Part shown: positions 34,262 to 43,621 of the stretch, one piece after another
Layout of the letters: each line of letters starts with the position of its first letter
How positions within the stretch are numbered: position 1 is the first letter of the stretch
Assembly (NCBI GenBank): GCA_016720775.1
Contig: JADKJX010000004.1
Span: 372,001 to 436,000 of the forward strand
DNA: 64,000 bases
Origin: Chitinophagaceae bacterium
GTDB lineage: Bacteria > Bacteroidota > Bacteroidia > Chitinophagales > Chitinophagaceae
Reading direction: 5' to 3'
Notes under the pieces: generated by a model
The model's database searches: none
Seen by the model: only the letters and a program-made list of their open reading frames with translations
What the model was told of the DNA's origin: nothing
Made by a program: the position numbers and the translations under genes

Positions 34262-34855
34262 ATGCCGAAATTTTTTCCTTTTATCATCGCTCTTCTTATT
34301 GCACAAACATCCCTTGCACAAAAGGATTTTTATGCTGAGTACATAAAGGCCTACCAAAAAAAATATGTTGCCGAACATGAAGTGGTTGATAAGAAAGACA
34401 AAAAATATTTTCGTTTTTTCCCGGTAAGCAAACAGTATGATGTGAGTTGTAAGTTTGAAAAAGTAAACGACTCTGCCGGATTTACCATGAAGACATCGGC
34501 CAATACGCTGAAACAGTATTTTAAATACGGCAGACTTAGCTTTTCTATTTCCGGAACCGAATACCACCTGTTCGTTTATCAGAGCAAAGACCTGATGAAA
34601 ACGGAGAAATATAAAGACTATCTCTTTGTTCCCTTCACCGACCTTACCACCGGTGATGAAAGCTATGGCAGCGGACGGTACATTGAATTTTATATCCAGG
34701 ACATAAAGAACAATACCCTGCAACTGGATTTTAATAAAGCCTACAATCCCTATTGTGCTTATTCGCCGGATTACAAATGTCCCATACCGCCAAAAGAAAA
34801 TGATCTGCCCGTTGCCATCAAAGCAGGCGAAATGAATTTTGGCAAACCCCATTAA
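34262..34855 (+). CDS. DUF1684 domain protein
   Basis: 197 residues from the ATG at 34262; the earlier in-frame ATG lies in a hairpin repeat. A signal peptide ends QTSLAQ (about residue 18). The body contains YFRFFPVSKQYDVSCKFE, LFVPFTDLTTGDESYGSGRYIEF and AYNPYCAYSPDYKCPIPPKENDLPVAI, which match DUF1684, a secreted family of unknown function. It ends one base before the CtlX-like gene, so the two are co-transcribed. Confidence 0.88.
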   Translation: MPKFFPFIIALLIAQTSLAQKDFYAEYIKAYQKKYVAEHEVVDKKDKKYFRFFPVSKQYDVSCKFEKVNDSAGFTMKTSANTLKQYFKYGRLSFSISGTEYHLFVYQSKDLMKTEKYKDYLFVPFTDLTTGDESYGSGRYIEFYIQDIKNNTLQLDFNKAYNPYCAYSPDYKCPIPPKENDLPVAIKAGEMNFGKPH

Positions 34856-34856
34856 T

Positions 34857-35764
34857 ATGCTGCAGCACACACACCAACTGCTGATGATAAGGCCGGTTAA
34901 TTTCGGCTACAATGCACAGACAGCCGTGAACAACAGCTTCCAAAAAAATACCGGCGATGTGCAGCCAAAAGCCCTGCAGGAGTTTGATGACTTCGTGAAT
35001 GTTCTCCGCAGGAACAAAGTGGATGTAACAGTTATTGAAGATACGCCTGATCCCTCCACCCCTGATTCCATCTTTCCTAACAACTGGATATCTTTTCATG
35101 AAGATGGCCGCATTTTTCTTTATCCCATGTTTGCACCCAACCGCAGGCAGGAAAGGAAATCGCATGTACTTGAATCGATTAAAAACAAATTTTCTGTTGC
35201 TGAAATTGTTGACCTGAGTAAATACGAAGCAGGAAATATTTTTTTAGAAGGAACCGGCAGTATGGTTTTAGACAGGGAAAACAAAGTTGCATACGCCTGT
35301 CTTTCTCCGAGAACAGATGAAAAGTTATTGAATGAATTCTGCAGGCTTACCGGCTATACTTCTGTAACATTTACTTCAACCGATAGCAAAGACATAGACA
35401 TTTACCATACCAATGTGATGATGTGTATAGGAAATAACTATGCCGTCATCTGTCTTGGATCCGTTCGCAATGATGATGAAAGAAAAAAATGGCCGCTTCT
35501 TTAAAAAATACAAATAAAGAGATCATTGATATTTCTTTAGAACAACTGAATCATTTTGCCGGTAATATGCTGCAGGTAAGGAATGCCGATGCAGAATTGT
35601 TATTGGTCATGTCTTCGCAGGCATATCATTCGTTCACTACATCACAAGTTGACGCATTGCAAAAGTATAACCGTATCATACATTCTTCTTTGAATACGAT
35701 TGAAACCGCCGGCGGCGGAAGCGCCAGGTGTATGATGGCGGAGGTATTTTTGGAGAGGAGGTAA
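34857..35764 (+). CDS. CtlX-like citrulline/arginine-type hydrolase (frameshifted at an A7 run)
   Basis: Two frames encode one ~300-residue protein. Frame 1 (34857-35504) holds MIRPVNFGYNAQTAVNNSFQ, SIFPNNWISFHEDG and GTGSMVLDRENKVAYACLSP. Frame 2 continues from the A run near 35484-35490 with LKNTNKEIIDISLEQLNHFAG and ends IETAGGGSARCMMAEVF, which contains the catalytic Cys. This is the amidinotransferase/DDAH superfamily branch named CtlX, citrulline hydrolase in Francisella. One extra A restores the frame. The zero frame reads A AAA AAA, so programmed -1 slippage is possible, but a homopolymer error is simpler. Confidence 0.85.
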
Positions 35765-35838
35765 ATTGCATCTTATTAATTTAATATTTTAGTACTTCTC
35801 CGATGTCGGTATTATCATCAACATCAACCAATAAAAAA

Positions 35839-35858
35839 ACCGGGAGTCCCCTCCCGGC
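35839..35858 (-). terminator. Intrinsic terminator for the TPR gene
   Basis: Stem CCGGGAG/CTCCCGG; on the minus strand it is followed by T7. It lies about 40 bases after the stop of the TPR gene at 35900. Confidence 0.8.
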
Positions 35859-35899
35859 TTACAAACTAAACATCAATCGCAAAAGCGGTCGTATAATTT

Positions 35900-36916
35900 T
35901 TACAGTCCTGCTGTCATTTTTTTCTGGCGTAATTTATTCAGCGAAGGGTCTAATTCAATGGCCCGGTCGCACATCTGTTGTCCACGCTGTGTCTGCCCCT
36001 TTCGTTGAAAACACATGCCCGCCTGGTACAAAGCTTTTCCGTCGTTCTTATCCGCTTCTAACAGTTTCTGGCAAATGTTCAGCGACTTGTCATACATCCT
36101 GCTGTCGTAATAAGCCTGTGCCATATCAAGTAAAATATCTTTATCACCGGGGCGGCGTTCATAAATTTCAAGCAGCAGTTTCTCCCCTTTTTCATATTCG
36201 CCGCTGTACAGGTATGCAAAGCCCAGGTTCTCGTTAAAGTCGTTGCTTTGTATAAATCCTTTTTCAACTGCCTTATTAAAATATACTACGGCATTTTTAA
36301 AATCATTGTTGTTGTAATACAGAAGGCCCACTTCAAACATCCAGTTGCTGCGGCTCTCATCTAATTGAATGGCCTTTACATAATAGGGTATGGCTTTTAG
36401 TTCCATCCCCATCTCCATGTAATTTCTCCCGGTTATGTAAGTTAGTTCAGCATCAGTAGGGTTCTTTTCCAGCAGGGGTAAAAGGTTTTTCTCCGCCTTT
36501 GGATAATCTTCCAACTGGTAGTAAGACATGGCGACAATGCGGTCGGCATTGGGACAGTTCTTGCATTTCTGGGCAAGATCAATTGCTTTTTGATAATGGT
36601 GGTAATTATAATTCAGTTCAACCAGTTCTTTAATGGCCGCATCATTTCCAGGATCCAATTCATAGGCACGGGTGAAGTTTTGTTTGGCTTCATCTATCTT
36701 ACGCATCTCCAGGTTGGCATATCCATTCTCTACATATGCTACCGTATACGTTGGGTTAAGTTGTATGGCCTCGCCAAAATACTTGCTGGCAACCTGGTAC
36801 CTTTTTGCATCTTTTTCTTCAATACCTTTTTTAAAATAATAGGAAGAACTGTCTGTTGTTTGGGCAAACAAAGCAGTAGTTGAAAATAATAAACAGAGGG
36901 TGAAGACGTTTTTCAT
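35900..36916 (-). CDS. TPR-repeat secreted protein
   Basis: 338 residues with a signal peptide ending TTALFAQ (about residue 19). The rest is tetratricopeptide repeats; units such as AYVENGYANLEMRKIDEAKQNF, YYVKAIQLDESRSNWMFEVG and ALYQAGMCFQRKGQTQRGQ are clear. Function unknown. It follows glgB by 28 bases on the same strand and shares its terminator, so it is co-transcribed with the glycogen branching enzyme; whether it takes part in glycogen metabolism is not shown. Confidence 0.85.
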   Translation of the reverse strand: MKNVFTLCLLFSTTALFAQTTDSSSYYFKKGIEEKDAKRYQVASKYFGEAIQLNPTYTVAYVENGYANLEMRKIDEAKQNFTRAYELDPGNDAAIKELVELNYNYHHYQKAIDLAQKCKNCPNADRIVAMSYYQLEDYPKAEKNLLPLLEKNPTDAELTYITGRNYMEMGMELKAIPYYVKAIQLDESRSNWMFEVGLLYYNNNDFKNAVVYFNKAVEKGFIQSNDFNENLGFAYLYSGEYEKGEKLLLEIYERRPGDKDILLDMAQAYYDSRMYDKSLNICQKLLEADKNDGKALYQAGMCFQRKGQTQRGQQMCDRAIELDPSLNKLRQKKMTAGL

Positions 36917-36944
36917 ATGGTTTAAGGCACAAATATCATTCCGT

Positions 36945-38954
36945 TTACCGGAATATTACCCCTCCTAACGCCGGAAGGTGGAGGTTTATTTCATAAATAC
37001 CTGCTTTTTTATCAACCAATTTTATTTTGGGCGAAGGATTGAACACATTACCTGTTCCCCAATACTTTTTGCTGTCGCTGTTAAATATCTCCTTCCACAC
37101 TGCTTTTCCCTTCACCCTGAACTTCCAATCGTGCCGTACCACGGGTGTCATATTCAATACCACCAGCATATCATCTTTTCGGTTTTGTGCCTTTCGCATG
37201 TAGGCAATCACCGATTCCTGCCGGTGATCCAGGTTAACCCATTCAAATCCCCTGGGGTCAAACTGCAACTTATACAAAGCCGGCTCATCCTGGTACAGAA
37301 AGTTCAGGTCTTTCACACATTCCTGCATCAGTTTATGGCAATCGAATTCAAGCAATTCCCAGTTAAGTTCACTCTTGTAATTCCACTCGGCTGTTTGTGC
37401 AAATTCGTTGCCCATGAATAAAAGCTTGGCGCCCGGGTGTGTGAACATATAAGTGTAAAGCAGGCGCAGGTTGGCAAATTTCTGCCATTCATCGCCCGGC
37501 ATTTTATAAAGCATCGGACTTTTTCCATGCACCACTTCATCATGACTGAAGGGCAGCATAAAGTTCTCATCATAATAGTACATGATGCTGAAGGAAAATT
37601 TATCCTGGTGAAACTGCCTCATCAACGGATCCATCTTAAAATAGTCAAGCGTATCATGCATCCATCCCATCATCCATTTCATGCCAAAGCCAAGGCCGCC
37701 TTGCGTGGTTGGATGAGATATTTTGGGCCAGTCGGATGCTTCTTCGGCAATGGTTTGTATATCGGGAAAGTCGCGGTAAACTGTTTCGTTGAACTGTTTC
37801 ACGAATTCAATGGCTTCCAGGTTTCCGTTGCCACCAAATTCATTAGGCTCCCACTCTCCTTCCTTTCGTGAATAATCAAGCCGCAAAATAGAATTCACTG
37901 CGTCAACCCGTATCCCGTCGATATGAAATTCATCAAGCCAGAATCTTGCACTGCTTATCAGGAATGACCGTACTTCTGCCCGTTTATAATTAAAGATGTA
38001 ACTGTTCCAGTCCTGGTGATAGCCCTTGCGCATGTCGCCATATTCATAAGTATGCGTACCATCAAACATGAACAACCCATGTGCATCATACGGAAAATGA
38101 GAAGGTACCCAGTCGAGAATGACGCCGATATCTTCCTGGTGAAAAGCATTTATGAGCTGCCTGAATTCATCGGGTGTTCCAAAACGGGAAGTAGCTGCAA
38201 AATAACCGGTGCCCTGGTAGCCCCAGCTTCCGTCAAAAGGAAATTCCATAACAGGCATCATCTCCACATGCGTAAAGCCCATTTTTTTTACATAAGGGAC
38301 CAGGTGTTCAATCAGCTGTACATAACTGTTGAAGCTTTCTTCATCCGAACGCACCGGCCGCATCCAGCTACCTAAATGCACTTCGTATACACTCCAGGGC
38401 GCATTGAGGGCATTGTGTTTTTTTCGCTTTTTCATCCAGGCTGTATCCGACCAGTTAAAATCGGAATGCCAGCTTATGGAGGATGTGGCCGGCCTCAGTT
38501 CAGCATATTGTGCATAGGGATCTGCCTTCATCAGTTCTACGCCTTTATAGCCTTTGATAAAAAATTTATAGGTCTCCCCTTTTTTAATGTTTGGAATAAA
38601 TCCTTCCCATATGCCTGATTTATCGAGCCGCACATACAACGGATGCAATTGTTTTTTCCAGCCATTAAAATTTCCCACCACCGAAACCCTGGTGGCGTTG
38701 GGCACCCAGACAGCAAAATAAAAACCATCGGTATTAAGAACATGAATAGCGTGACTGCCGAATTTTTTATACCCGTTGTAGAGTGTTCCGTTTTTAAAGT
38801 TATTGATGTCCTCATCACTGAAGAGTGAATAATTCCAAACCGGTTTCTGCGTATCAACAAAATGTTCGTCTTCGTATTTTATATGCTTACCGGCAGGCGA
38901 AGCAACCTTCAGTTCGTTTTTTTTCTTTGCCGGTTGTCTTCTAGTTGTTGCCAT
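36945..38954 (-). CDS. glgB: 1,4-alpha-glucan branching enzyme
   Basis: 669 residues. A CBM48 domain (about 60-160, YFAVWVPNATRVSVVGNFNGW) precedes a GH13 catalytic domain. The nucleophile Asp is in HIDGIRVDAV, the acid Glu in TIAEEASDWP, and the conserved LPFSHDEVVHGKSP and LLFMGNEFAQ follow. It makes alpha-1,6 branches in glycogen. glgC and glgA are 3-8 kb away on the same strand. The N-terminus has a Lys/Arg-rich extension of about 20 residues. Confidence 0.96.
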   Translation of the reverse strand: MATTRRQPAKKKNELKVASPAGKHIKYEDEHFVDTQKPVWNYSLFSDEDINNFKNGTLYNGYKKFGSHAIHVLNTDGFYFAVWVPNATRVSVVGNFNGWKKQLHPLYVRLDKSGIWEGFIPNIKKGETYKFFIKGYKGVELMKADPYAQYAELRPATSSISWHSDFNWSDTAWMKKRKKHNALNAPWSVYEVHLGSWMRPVRSDEESFNSYVQLIEHLVPYVKKMGFTHVEMMPVMEFPFDGSWGYQGTGYFAATSRFGTPDEFRQLINAFHQEDIGVILDWVPSHFPYDAHGLFMFDGTHTYEYGDMRKGYHQDWNSYIFNYKRAEVRSFLISSARFWLDEFHIDGIRVDAVNSILRLDYSRKEGEWEPNEFGGNGNLEAIEFVKQFNETVYRDFPDIQTIAEEASDWPKISHPTTQGGLGFGMKWMMGWMHDTLDYFKMDPLMRQFHQDKFSFSIMYYYDENFMLPFSHDEVVHGKSPMLYKMPGDEWQKFANLRLLYTYMFTHPGAKLLFMGNEFAQTAEWNYKSELNWELLEFDCHKLMQECVKDLNFLYQDEPALYKLQFDPRGFEWVNLDHRQESVIAYMRKAQNRKDDMLVVLNMTPVVRHDWKFRVKGKAVWKEIFNSDSKKYWGTGNVFNPSPKIKLVDKKAGIYEINLHLPALGGVIFR

Positions 38955-39099
38955 CTATGGAATTGAATTGAAAAACTGTGGTAAAATATAGAAATTCGCT
39001 TTAACGTAAATTTAAGAATTGCGTTTTAGTTATTCTGGATAAATATATTCATCTTTAACTAAGATTTTAGTTTTAGATTTAAAAGCCAACCTAAAGTAT

Positions 39100-41889
39100 A
39101 TGCCTAAACTATCTGCCCTGTTGATAGCTGCCCTGCTATTATGTGTAGGCGCAACTGCCCAAACCATCAACATATCGGGTTCTGTAGCCGATACTGCTGA
39201 AAAGAAATTGATCAAAAACGCTGTGGTAGCGCTCCTTTTACCCAAAGACTCTGTTCTTTACAAATTTACCCGGTCCGATGCCGAGGGTAAATACTCATTT
39301 AAGAACATAAAGCCCGGCAGTTACGTAATGATGACAACCCACCCCTATTTTGCCGATATGGTCACCGATATTGAATTGAAAGATAACGAAACGAGTGTTC
39401 CGGTAACCGCATTAACCTCAAAATCGAAATTGCTGGCAGAAGTAATTGTAAAAACAGGTACGCCCATCCGCATTAAGGGAGACACTACCGTTTACACCGC
39501 CGACAGCTTTAAAGTAAGAGCCGGCGCCAATGTTGAAGAACTTCTTAAGAAACTCCCGGGCATTACGGTGGATAAAAGTGGAAAGATCACGGCCATGGGT
39601 GAACAGGTAAAAAAAGTATTGGTAGATGGTGAAGAGTTTTTTGGCGACGATCCCGGGATCGCTACAAAAAACCTGCGGGCAGATGCGGTGAAGGAAGTGG
39701 AAGTGTTTGATAAAAAAAGCGACCAGGCGGCCTTCACCGGTATTGATGATGGCGTGAAAGATAAAACCATCAACCTTAAACTGAAAGACAATGCCAAGCG
39801 GGGATACTTCGGTAAAGCAGAAGCAGGCACCGACTTTAAAAATTATTACAACAACAGCGTAATGGCCAATGCCTTTAAAGGAAAAAGAAAACTGGCCGGT
39901 TATGGCATCATGAGCAACACGGGACAAACGAACCTTGATTGGCAGGACAGCCAGAATTACGGAGGCAGCGATGGCATGAACATGGAAATGATGGACGGGG
40001 GCGGCATTATGATCTTTAATGACGGCGGAGGTGATGGCGATAATTATAATAACGGCCGGGGTGGCATTCCTAAAAACTGGAATGGTGGCCTGCACTACAG
40101 CAATAAATTCAACAACGGAAAACAATCGCTGAACAGTGGGTACAAAATAAGTAAGGTGAACAGTCCCAGTGGCGAAAGAAGCTATACCACGAATTTTGTT
40201 GGCGACTCCTCCTTTACGTCGGACAAAATAACCGATGGGTTCTCTTCTAAATTAAAACAGAGCCTTAATATCACGTTCGAAACAAATATTGATTCGGCCA
40301 ATTCACTCAAGTTTACCGCAAAGGGCAACCTGAACAATACTAAGTCGAACAGTACCTATAACCTGGTTTCCCGTGATACAAAATCTCTATTGCTGAACAC
40401 CAGCGACCGGAAGTCAAACAGCAATGTAGATAACCAGGCAGTGAATACTACCCTGCTCTGGAAACACAAATTCAAAAAGATTGCCCGTACCCTAACGGTA
40501 AATATGAACTACAATTTCAGCGGCTCTAAAACAAACAGTCATCTTTTTTCTGAAAATGATTTCTACAACGCCGGCGTGCCCTACCAGCAGGATACCACCG
40601 ACCAGGAAAACATAAAAGATGTAAAGACCAATACATTCAACACCACACTTACATATACCGAGCCGTTGGCAAAAGACATCTTTCTTTCTGTAAATTATAA
40701 TTTCAGCACCATCGGAAATACCAATGACCGCTCCAGTTATTCAAAAGACCTGAATGGAAAATATACGGCCATCATTGATTCGCTGAGTAATTCTTATGTA
40801 TTTAAACAAACGGTGAACAGGCCGGGCATCAGTTTCCGGGTAGCGAAGAAGAAATATAATTTCAACATCGGTGCTGCCATCTCGCTGAGTCATTTTGAGC
40901 AGGAAAACAAGACCACGTCGTTGGTAAGGAAATACAATTACACCAACTTCTTCCCCACGGCTTCCTTTTATAAAAAACTGAGTGGCTACGGCGGCATCCG
41001 CATCAATTACAACGGATCTACCAAAGCGCCATCGCTTGACCAGTTGCAGCCCATTACCGATAATACCGACCCGTTGAACCAGGTAATTGGCAATCCCAAC
41101 CTGAAACAATCATTCACGCATTCCATTAACCTGAATTACAGTTTTTATAATGTGCTTAAAGAAAAAGGATTGTGGTCGGGCATTTATGGCAATGTTACCC
41201 AAAACGCATTTGTTAATCAAACAACGTATTACCAGGGCGCAAAAACAACCAGGCAAACGGTTAACAGCAACGGTAATTATTTTTTCAACCTTTATTCCAA
41301 TTATAATTTCAAGTGGAAGAAACCAAACATGAATGTTTCCTTCGGGCCAAATGCCTCTGTCTCCCAGAACATATCGTACATCATTAATAATGGAATATTA
41401 CAAAGAGCTGTTAACCAAAACCAGACCTACGGCGTGAGTGCGGGCCTGCGTAAGCAAAAAGAAAATAAGTATGAATTCTCCATCGACCCGAATTTCAGCT
41501 GGGTAAACAGTAAGAACTCTGTGAACAGTACCGCTTCTGCCAATTACTGGCAGTTCAGTTTAAATGTTGATGCGGAAGTTACCTTTCTGAAAAAATTCAG
41601 GCTTGAAACAGAAGTGCAGTACCAGGCAAAACAAAAGCAATCTAATTTCCCGGTAGACAATAATTATACATTATGGAATGCTTCCCTGAAACGGAACATT
41701 TATAAAGAACAACTGGAAGTTTCTGTATCGGTGAACGACATCCTGAACCAGAACCGTGGCTACGACCGTAATTTTTCAAACACCCAGTACACCGAAACCT
41801 ATTACAATACCTTAAAACGTTTCTGGATGGTTACGCTTACCTGGAATTTTGCAAAGAAGGGTACCACAGCTCCAAAAGATGATTTTTAA
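39100..41889 (+). CDS. Outer membrane beta-barrel protein with CarboxypepD domain (TonB receptor-like)
   Basis: 929 residues. A signal peptide ends GATAQ (about 20). A CarboxypepD-type domain (about 24-105), a plug-like region (TPIRIKGDTTVYTADSFKVR, VEELLKKLPGITVDKSGKI) and a large OMP_b-brl_3-type barrel follow. This type lacks a clear TonB box and commonly precedes a GLPGLI gene, as here (18-base gap). A Gly/Asn/Asp-rich stretch near 305-325 (MMDGGGIMIFNDGGGDGDNY) may be a metal-binding or flexible loop. Substrate unknown. Confidence 0.9.
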   Translation: MPKLSALLIAALLLCVGATAQTINISGSVADTAEKKLIKNAVVALLLPKDSVLYKFTRSDAEGKYSFKNIKPGSYVMMTTHPYFADMVTDIELKDNETSVPVTALTSKSKLLAEVIVKTGTPIRIKGDTTVYTADSFKVRAGANVEELLKKLPGITVDKSGKITAMGEQVKKVLVDGEEFFGDDPGIATKNLRADAVKEVEVFDKKSDQAAFTGIDDGVKDKTINLKLKDNAKRGYFGKAEAGTDFKNYYNNSVMANAFKGKRKLAGYGIMSNTGQTNLDWQDSQNYGGSDGMNMEMMDGGGIMIFNDGGGDGDNYNNGRGGIPKNWNGGLHYSNKFNNGKQSLNSGYKISKVNSPSGERSYTTNFVGDSSFTSDKITDGFSSKLKQSLNITFETNIDSANSLKFTAKGNLNNTKSNSTYNLVSRDTKSLLLNTSDRKSNSNVDNQAVNTTLLWKHKFKKIARTLTVNMNYNFSGSKTNSHLFSENDFYNAGVPYQQDTTDQENIKDVKTNTFNTTLTYTEPLAKDIFLSVNYNFSTIGNTNDRSSYSKDLNGKYTAIIDSLSNSYVFKQTVNRPGISFRVAKKKYNFNIGAAISLSHFEQENKTTSLVRKYNYTNFFPTASFYKKLSGYGGIRINYNGSTKAPSLDQLQPITDNTDPLNQVIGNPNLKQSFTHSINLNYSFYNVLKEKGLWSGIYGNVTQNAFVNQTTYYQGAKTTRQTVNSNGNYFFNLYSNYNFKWKKPNMNVSFGPNASVSQNISYIINNGILQRAVNQNQTYGVSAGLRKQKENKYEFSIDPNFSWVNSKNSVNSTASANYWQFSLNVDAEVTFLKKFRLETEVQYQAKQKQSNFPVDNNYTLWNASLKRNIYKEQLEVSVSVNDILNQNRGYDRNFSNTQYTETYYNTLKRFWMVTLTWNFAKKGTTAPKDDF

Positions 41890-41907
41890 CCTGATCAAAC
41901 ATAATTT

Positions 41908-42327
41908 ATGCGAACCCTGTTATTGATTGTATTTACGTTTTTTTCTTATGCCCTGCAGGCGCAGGTTTTTATAAACAAAGGGATGATCGAATACCAGGTG
42001 GTCACCAATAATCACAAAGCACTTGGCGAAGGCACCTGGGCCGAAATGATCCGGGATAAGATACCGAAACTGTCAACCAGTTTTTATCAATTGACCTTTG
42101 ATGCTGATAAAAGTATTCCCGGTATGATCATGGGAATAACTATCCCCCGCATGTTCAGCAGTTGGGTGGCCACCAAGCTGGAAATAAACGGCGTTAATTA
42201 CACTAAAATAATTGCGCCCACAAAAGGCAAGAAGAAAAAAGCTAAGGAACTGCAGCAAACCGTTGTTCAGGCCACCAAAGACTGGGGCAGCTGGGGGCAG
42301 CAGGCCGTATGGAAGATATTTTTATGA
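41908..42327 (+). CDS. GLPGLI family protein with internal deletion
   Basis: 139 residues with a signal peptide ending ALQAQ (about 19). The N-terminal half, KGMIEYQVVTNNHKALGEGTWAEMIRDK, and the C-terminal half, PGMIMGITIPRMFSSWVATK ... KDWGSWG, both match GLPGLI proteins of the kind that follows this receptor type. Homologues are about 240-280 residues with ~100 residues between these parts. Here residue 70 (FDADKSI) joins directly to PGM, so the centre, including the GL of the GLPGLI motif, is missing in frame. Function of the family is unknown. Confidence 0.7.
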   Translation: MRTLLLIVFTFFSYALQAQVFINKGMIEYQVVTNNHKALGEGTWAEMIRDKIPKLSTSFYQLTFDADKSIPGMIMGITIPRMFSSWVATKLEINGVNYTKIIAPTKGKKKKAKELQQTVVQATKDWGSWGQQAVWKIFL

Positions 42328-42335
42328 TGAGGATC

Positions 42336-43613
42336 CTATATCACAAATCCATCGGGTAGTATGGCTCCTTTCTTAATAACTACAATGCCGTCTTTAACGG
42401 TAAACAGTGCATGGTCGCTGTCGGGTAAATGAGCGCCGCCGGTTATGCTTACGTCGTTACCAATGCGGCAATCCTTATCAACGATGGCATTCTTGATCTT
42501 GCATCTTTCGCCAATACCCAGCTTGGGAATTCCTTTCTCTAATGAGTAAGCCATTTCGGGAATGGTCTCATAATAATCGCTTCCCATTATGTACGTGCTC
42601 TCGATCTCGGTCTCCTTCCCTATCCGGGTACGTATACCAATCACACTGTTGGCTATTTTTTTACAGTGAATGATACAGCCTTCTGCCAGGATACTGCTTT
42701 CGATCATGGTGCCTGTTACTTTCATAGGTGGCAACATACGGGCACGGCTGTAGATCGCCTTTGTATTATCAAATAAATTGAAGGGAGGTATTTCCATGGT
42801 CAGTGCCAGGTTTGCCTCATAGAAAGAATAGATGTTACCGATATCTGTCCAGTAACCATCGTACTGGTAACTCAGCACTTTATATTTATCAATGGAAGAA
42901 GGAATGATCTCCTTGCCAAAATCGGTTGCATCTTTTTTATCATTCAGCAGTTGGTCAAATAGTAATTTCCGGTTGAAGATATAGATACCCATGGATGCTA
43001 AATAATTACGGCCGAGTATCTGCATATCGGTACCGGTATCACTCACCCAGTCGGGAAGTATTTCTTTGGCAGGTTTTTCAATGAACGACGTGATATAATT
43101 GTCTGCATTGGCCTTTAATATCCCGAATTCGGATGCTTCCTTTTCCTGAACCGGGATGGTGGCAATGCTGATATCGGCGCCTTTGCTGATATGCGCTTCC
43201 AGCATCTCACCAAAATCCATCTGGTATAGCTGGTCACCGCTGAGGATGAGCAGGTAGTCAAACTCATTATTGCCGATGTGCTTTAATGACTGGCGTACCG
43301 CATCGGCTGTTCCCTGGAACCAACCCAGGCTGTCGGGTGTTTGTTCAGCGGCAAGTATGTCCACAAAGCCGCTGCTGAATGCACTGAACTGGTACGTATT
43401 TTTTATATGCTTGTTTAATGAAGCCGAATTGTATTGCGTTAACACAAACATGCGGTTGATGTTTGAGTTGATGCAGTTGGAGATGGGAATATCAACCAAC
43501 CGGTATTTACCGGCAATGGGAACGGCGGGCTTGCTTCGGGTGGATGTGAGCGGATATAAGCGACTGCCTGCGCCGCCACCCAGTATAACGGCAACTACTG
43601 ATTTGCTGATCAT
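42336..43613 (-). CDS. glgC: Glucose-1-phosphate adenylyltransferase
   Basis: 425 residues. The pyrophosphorylase signature GGGAGSRLYPLTSTRSKPAV lies at residues 11-30. IISGDQLY-like LILSGDQLYQMDFG, FIEKP and the C-terminal left-handed helix region (IESSILAEGCIIHCKKI ... CRIGNDVSITGG) are present. It makes ADP-glucose for glycogen synthesis and is usually the allosterically controlled step. glgA starts upstream and ends 8 bases before glgC, so both share a transcript. Confidence 0.96.
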   Translation of the reverse strand: MISKSVVAVILGGGAGSRLYPLTSTRSKPAVPIAGKYRLVDIPISNCINSNINRMFVLTQYNSASLNKHIKNTYQFSAFSSGFVDILAAEQTPDSLGWFQGTADAVRQSLKHIGNNEFDYLLILSGDQLYQMDFGEMLEAHISKGADISIATIPVQEKEASEFGILKANADNYITSFIEKPAKEILPDWVSDTGTDMQILGRNYLASMGIYIFNRKLLFDQLLNDKKDATDFGKEIIPSSIDKYKVLSYQYDGYWTDIGNIYSFYEANLALTMEIPPFNLFDNTKAIYSRARMLPPMKVTGTMIESSILAEGCIIHCKKIANSVIGIRTRIGKETEIESTYIMGSDYYETIPEMAYSLEKGIPKLGIGERCKIKNAIVDKDCRIGNDVSITGGAHLPDSDHALFTVKDGIVVIKKGAILPDGFVI

Positions 43614-43621
43614 ATATGGAT

